Assembly: GCA_017399035.1 (NCBI GenBank)
Contig: JAFQEM010000030.1
Span: forward strand, 1-35,950
Length of the DNA stretch: 35,950 nt
Direction: 5' to 3'
Source: Clostridia bacterium
Lineage (GTDB): Bacteria; Bacillota; Clostridia; Christensenellales; Borkfalkiaceae
Part shown: positions 32,711 to 35,950 of the stretch, in pieces
Layout of the letters: each line of letters begins with the position of its first letter
Position numbering within the stretch: position 1 is the first letter of the stretch
Position numbers and translations under genes: made by a program
Notes under the pieces: model-generated
What the model saw: only the letters and a program-made list of their open reading frames with translations
Database searches by the model: none
What the model was told of the DNA's origin: nothing

Positions 32711-34219
32711 TTAAAACTTTTTATTGATGCGTTCTAACGTTTCGCGAACGAGAATATCGCCACCAACGTGACCAGTATATCCGCTACTTACGTAAGCAGA
32801 ATAGTGACTGCCTTGTTCTGCCTTTTTGGTAGGAAGATATCCGTCTGCACCGCAAGCAAGTTGGATAAGGAAAGTTTGTTTTGCTTTACTTCTTGCTCTA
32901 ATTTGGTTGCCGTAGTCAAGGAAGAGTTCAAACGGGTTAGTTGCAATAGCAATATCACCAAAACGAATGATATGAATTTCTTCTTTGAAAGTGTTTACTT
33001 TTTGTTGTAATTCATAACGAACAACCGTACCAGCGTAAACGTGCATTGCAGCGTTATCTGCGAAAGATATTCTTCTGCCACGATTCTTTTCAATGAATTT
33101 TTCTAACTTTTCAATGGCGTTTTCATAGTCTGCAATAGTTACCCTACGTAAAGGTAAGGTTATATCAAAGGTTTCGTGAACTAGCAAGCCTTCGTCTTTA
33201 AGGTCATCACCAAGTTCTTCAAACACGCTGATAATTTCGTTAGAAATTCTCTTACCAACGAGTTTAAGACCAGACACGTCGAACATAGAGGGGTCTGCTC
33301 TTCTTTCAACAATATAATCTCTCTTGATGTTGGGGTCGTCGATAGGTGTTTCTGGCTCTACCCAACGGATAATATCTCTTGGGCATTGGTCGCCTGCCGC
33401 AGAGCAAAGACCTAAAACTTGAATATGGTCGCCGTATTTAGCGCGCAAGTTTGCCTTAACCTTTCCCCAGTAGTCTGAAGATATGTAACTTCTGTGTTCA
33501 ACAACTTGCGCAGGGCAAGCAATGTTTGCGATAACGCCAGAGAGTTGCTTATTTTCGTCGTAAGTGTAGATAAGTTCTATACCGGAGTCGTTACCAGCCT
33601 CAAGTTCAACGAAGTTTGCCTTGTTGGTTTCGCCCCACATTTTAGCAGAACCGTCATCATAAACGGCACGGCGGTTCATACCAACTACTGCACGTCCGAA
33701 AGCGTTTTGATAGTAAGCAGGTTTTCTGTTGTTCCACGCTTCGGTAACGGCTTTGCAAATAGCGTTTACCAAAACTTCTAAACATTGTTTGGGTGAAAGA
33801 CATTCTTCATTGCTAACCAAAGGTTTATAAGCCATATCTTCAGGAATAATTTCTTTTAAATATTGCAAAGTATTTCTTGATGCTTGACCGTTTTTACCGC
33901 CTGCAACGTAACTTTTTCTTTCATAAACCATTGAAGTATGGCTGTGAATTGCGCTAACGATAATTTTATCTAACGGCAAATCTATTGTTCCTGCAAGTTT
34001 TTCTCTAACTGCATCCATTACGTTAGAACCGATTGCAACTATATCGCAAGCAGCGATAACCATTTGGTCGTCACCACTCTCTAAAGCGAAAGCAGTTACC
34101 GTAATGGGTGATTCAACTTCGTCGGTAATTCTTTCAAAGAATTGACCTGCAAGGCTAATTTTTGTTCCTTTTTTCGGGGTCATATCAACTTCTGACCAGC
34201 CGATTTTAATTTTTGACAT
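32711..34219 (-). CDS. Ceramidase-superfamily hydrolase with Cys at nucleophile position (paralog A)
   Basis: A 502-aa protein without signal peptide, similar to the neutral/alkaline ceramidase N-terminal domain. Ligand motifs: AIHSHTS (His92, His94) and Glu431 in NPFELF, with a Tyr-rich SHYSAYVSSG near 471-480. Two deviations stand out. The third zinc-ligand position, His-Pro in ceramidases, reads IACPAQ (Cys235), and the nucleophile position reads AAGDQCPRD (Cys279 for Ser). A predicted cysteine-dependent, zinc-assisted hydrolase acting on an amide, ester or lactone of a sugar fits the neighbours (kinase and isomerase downstream), but this is inference. AAGGAG ribosome site. About 80-85% identical to paralog B over the C-terminus. 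Confidence 0.78.
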   Translation of the reverse strand: MSKIKIGWSEVDMTPKKGTKISLAGQFFERITDEVESPITVTAFALESGDDQMVIAACDIVAIGSNVMDAVREKLAGTIDLPLDKIIVSAIHSHTSMVYERKSYVAGGKNGQASRNTLQYLKEIIPEDMAYKPLVSNEECLSPKQCLEVLVNAICKAVTEAWNNRKPAYYQNAFGRAVVGMNRRAVYDDGSAKMWGETNKANFVELEAGNDSGIELIYTYDENKQLSGVIANIACPAQVVEHRSYISSDYWGKVKANLRAKYGDHIQVLGLCSAAGDQCPRDIIRWVEPETPIDDPNIKRDYIVERRADPSMFDVSGLKLVGKRISNEIISVFEELGDDLKDEGLLVHETFDITLPLRRVTIADYENAIEKLEKFIEKNRGRRISFADNAAMHVYAGTVVRYELQQKVNTFKEEIHIIRFGDIAIATNPFELFLDYGNQIRARSKAKQTFLIQLACGADGYLPTKKAEQGSHYSAYVSSGYTGHVGGDILVRETLERINKKF

Positions 34220-34410
34220 AATTATTTCTCCTTTTCTTAATTACTAATTCTTAATTTTTAATATTATCAACTAATAGAATTTAATGTTTTGCTTGCAATT
34301 AAATGATTTAATAAAGGCTTTGCCTTTACTGCAAAACTGGCGTTTTGCGATTTCTAAATTGAAATACGGCGAAGATTTCCTTGTGTGCAAACAAAACGCA
34401 AACTTTTTGT

Positions 34411-34440
34411 ATTATATTCTAAACGGCACGACTATGTCGT
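34411..34440 (-). promoter_or_regulatory. Promoter-like element in repeat unit 1
   Basis: Minus strand ACGACA (34435-34440), 18 nt, TATAAT (34411-34416). The -10 is perfect; the -35 keeps only GACA. Directed toward paralog A, about 190 nt from its ATG. Confidence 0.4.
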
Positions 34441-34544
34441 AAAGGCGCTATCGCCCCTAAAACTTTTTCATTAAAATTCAAAAGTTTGCCGTTATTATGA
34501 AATACTGCGAAGATTTCCTTGTGTGCAAGCACATATTTCCTTGT

Positions 34545-34574
34545 ATTATACTCTAAACGGCACGACGTTGTCGC
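34545..34574 (-). promoter_or_regulatory. Promoter-like element in repeat unit 2
   Basis: Minus strand GCGACA (34569-34574), 18 nt, TATAAT (34545-34550), the same arrangement as in the neighbouring unit. A third TATAAT (34685-34690) lies in the partial unit but without the -35 part. Confidence 0.4.
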
Positions 34575-34730
34575 AAAGATACTAACGTATCAAAACTTTT
34601 TCGTTAAAAACTCAAAAGTTTGCCGTTATCGTGAAATACTGCGAAGATTTCCTTGTGTGCAAGCACCCAGATAAATCTTCTTGTATTATAACTCAAAAAT
34701 TTGAGTTTGTGACTTTTTTTATTAAATTTG

Positions 34731-35950
34731 TTAAAATTTAGCGTTTATTTTTTCTAATGTTTCGCGAACTAATATTTCCCCACCAACGTGTCCCGTTGTT
34801 CCTGAAGAAACGTATGCTGAATAGTGACTGCCTTTTTCTGCTGTTTCCGTGGGTAAATATCCACCGCAACCACAAGCAAGTTGGATAAGGAAAGTTTGTT
34901 TCGCCTTACTTCTTGCCCTTATTTGGTTACCGTAATCAAGGAATAGTTCATAAGGATTGGTTGCTATCGCTATATCGTCAAAACGAATTACGTGTATTTC
35001 TTCTTTGAACGTATTTATGGTTTGTTGCGCTACGTATCTATCAACTATCCCTGAATAGATATAGAGCCTTGCATTTTCTTCATAAGTTACTCTCTTTCCA
35101 CGATTGTTTGCTATAAACGTATCTATCCTATTCTTTGCATCTTCATATTCTTCAATAGTTACTCTACGAAGTGGGAATGACATATTGACCGTTTCGTGAA
35201 TTAAAACACCCTCGTCTTTCATTTTAGATAAATCTAGTTCTTCAAATACGCTAACTATTTCGTTAGAAATTCTCTTCCCCACGAGTTTAAGACCAGAAAT
35301 ATCATACATGGACGGGTCTTGTCTTCTCTCAACTGGATAAACGTGGTTAATGTTGGGGTCTTCTACTGGTGTTTCAGGCTCTACCCAACGTATTAAATCT
35401 CTTGGGCATTGGTCGCCTGCTGCAGAGCAAAGACCTAAAACAAAAATTCTTCTACCGAATTGCTTTTCGAGATTTTCTTTAACCTTTCCCCAGTAATCTG
35501 AAGATATAAAGTATCTTTGTTCAACAACTTGCGCTGGGCAAGCGATATTTGCTATTACGCCGTTTACTTGTTTATCTTTATCAAAGGTGTAGATAAGTTC
35601 TATACCGCTATCGTTTCCGCTTTCTAAATGGCTAAAGTTTGCCATATTAGTTTCGCCCCACATTCTTGCGGAGCCATCGTCATAAACCGCTCTACGGCAC
35701 ATACCTACGGGCGCGCGACCAAACGCGCATTGATAATATCCTTCCGTTCTATTTTCCCAAGCAAGTAAAACTGCTTCAGTTATCTTTTCGACAAGGAAAT
35801 TGAGTGCGTCTTCGGGGTCCATCGCATTTTCGCCACTCGTCTTTGAAAGGTAAGCCATATCTTCTGGAAGATTTTTCTTTAGGTAGTTTTCTTGAATAAC
35901 GTAACCTAACGTTCTAACCTGTTTATAAGTATATGAAGTGTGGGTATGTA
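34731..35950 (-). CDS. Ceramidase-superfamily hydrolase with Cys at nucleophile position (paralog B, N-terminus cut by window edge)
   Basis: The same family as the gene at 32711. The frame stays open from the stop at 34731 to the right edge (406 residues seen). The Met at 35858 is internal, because the upstream codons encode HTHTSYTYKQ, the zinc-binding pair found near residue 92 in paralog A. About 90 N-terminal residues are outside. Cys for His (IACPAQ) and Cys for Ser (AAGDQCPRD) are both conserved, as are NPYELF and GSHYSAYVSSG. The central part differs more than the C-terminus. It is upstream of paralog A on the same strand, so it may be the earlier gene of the same operon or have separate expression through the repeats between them. 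Confidence 0.82.
   Translation of the reverse strand, partial: HTHTSYTYKQVRTLGYVIQENYLKKNLPEDMAYLSKTSGENAMDPEDALNFLVEKITEAVLLAWENRTEGYYQCAFGRAPVGMCRRAVYDDGSARMWGETNMANFSHLESGNDSGIELIYTFDKDKQVNGVIANIACPAQVVEQRYFISSDYWGKVKENLEKQFGRRIFVLGLCSAAGDQCPRDLIRWVEPETPVEDPNINHVYPVERRQDPSMYDISGLKLVGKRISNEIVSVFEELDLSKMKDEGVLIHETVNMSFPLRRVTIEEYEDAKNRIDTFIANNRGKRVTYEENARLYIYSGIVDRYVAQQTINTFKEEIHVIRFDDIAIATNPYELFLDYGNQIRARSKAKQTFLIQLACGCGGYLPTETAEKGSHYSAYVSSGTTGHVGGEILVRETLEKINAKF

Larger units (their letters stand above)
34220..34730. repeat. Intergenic region with ~136-bp tandem repeats between paralogs
   Basis: Units begin at 34361, 34499 and 34633 (138 and 134 bases apart), each opening GAAATAC-GCGAAGATTTCCTTGTGTGC; the third is partial. 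Within the first two a hairpin is kept while its sequence changes (GGCG-ctat-CGCC against GATAC-taac-GTATC at the same place), plus a second one (ACGAC/GTCGT, CGAC/GTCG). AACGGCA/TGCCGTT brackets both. Two further palindromes (AAAGGC-ttt-GCCTTT and GCAAAAC-tggc-GTTTTGC) lie at 34311-34350. The stretch 34220-34310 is AT-rich with no clear site apart from the ribosome site. Confidence 0.85.

Noticed and set aside
32711-35950. Calling the paralogs true ceramidases
   Set aside because: No signal peptide, Cys in place of the nucleophilic Ser and of a zinc His, and a sugar-catabolic neighbourhood; only the superfamily is supported.

Overview
The window looks like chromosomal DNA from a low-GC Gram-positive bacterium (Bacillota), most likely an uncultured, anaerobic, gut-type member of the Clostridia. 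The evidence is the gene content and order: murB-PHP-whiA-dnaE; rpsO-pnp-deacetylase-M16 peptidase (the B. subtilis rpsO-pnpA-ylxY-mlpA order); secD-secF-recJ-relA-MBL-hemZ; an oxygen-independent HemZ; a DUF1858 redox protein; and consensus sigma-A promoters with strong AGGAGG-type ribosome sites. I see no phage, transposase, integrase or CRISPR array. Genus-level placement cannot be made from this sequence alone.

Layout. All genes but one lie on the minus strand, so transcription mostly runs from high to low coordinates. 1-5582: dnaE (its C-terminal end lies beyond the left edge), whiA, a PHP phosphoesterase and murB, joined by TAATG overlaps or a 10-nt gap. 5629-6627: a secreted solute-binding-like protein with a possibly leaderless mRNA. 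6712-8689: M16 peptidase and a YlxY-type deacetylase-fold protein that has lost key catalytic residues. 8757-9014: a terminator and an unexplained structured element. 9003-11491: pnp and rpsO. 11655-12683: a GT2 glycosyltransferase. 12711-21173: hemZ, MBL hydrolase, relA/spoT, recJ, secF and secD. 21437-22740: a zinc-ribbon membrane protein and a DUF1858 redox protein. 22945-24254: a histidinol-phosphatase-like PHP protein and a lipoprotein. 24255-25126: an almost gene-free stretch with one tRNA-Gly(CCC), a duplicated tRNA-flank element, a 20-bp inverted repeat abutting the tRNA CCA, and 122-bp tandem repeats. 25127-26182: the only plus-strand gene, an SPFH/zinc-ribbon protein.

The right third (26243-35950) is the accessory part and the best candidate for an undescribed system. 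Three proteins of the neutral ceramidase superfamily (two close paralogs and one distant) sit with a fucose/arabinose-isomerase-like protein, an FGGY sugar kinase, a pair of half-size chromate-transporter-family proteins and an AEC carrier. The isomerase-kinase pair, joined by a 4-nt overlap, points to sugar catabolism. The hydrolases would then release or trim the sugar from a conjugate. The two paralogs carry Cys where ceramidases have the nucleophilic Ser, and Cys in place of one zinc-binding His, so they are probably not ceramidases. Between the paralogs are ~136-bp tandem repeats with conserved hairpins and promoter-like sites.

All assignments are from reading the sequence; no database search was run.
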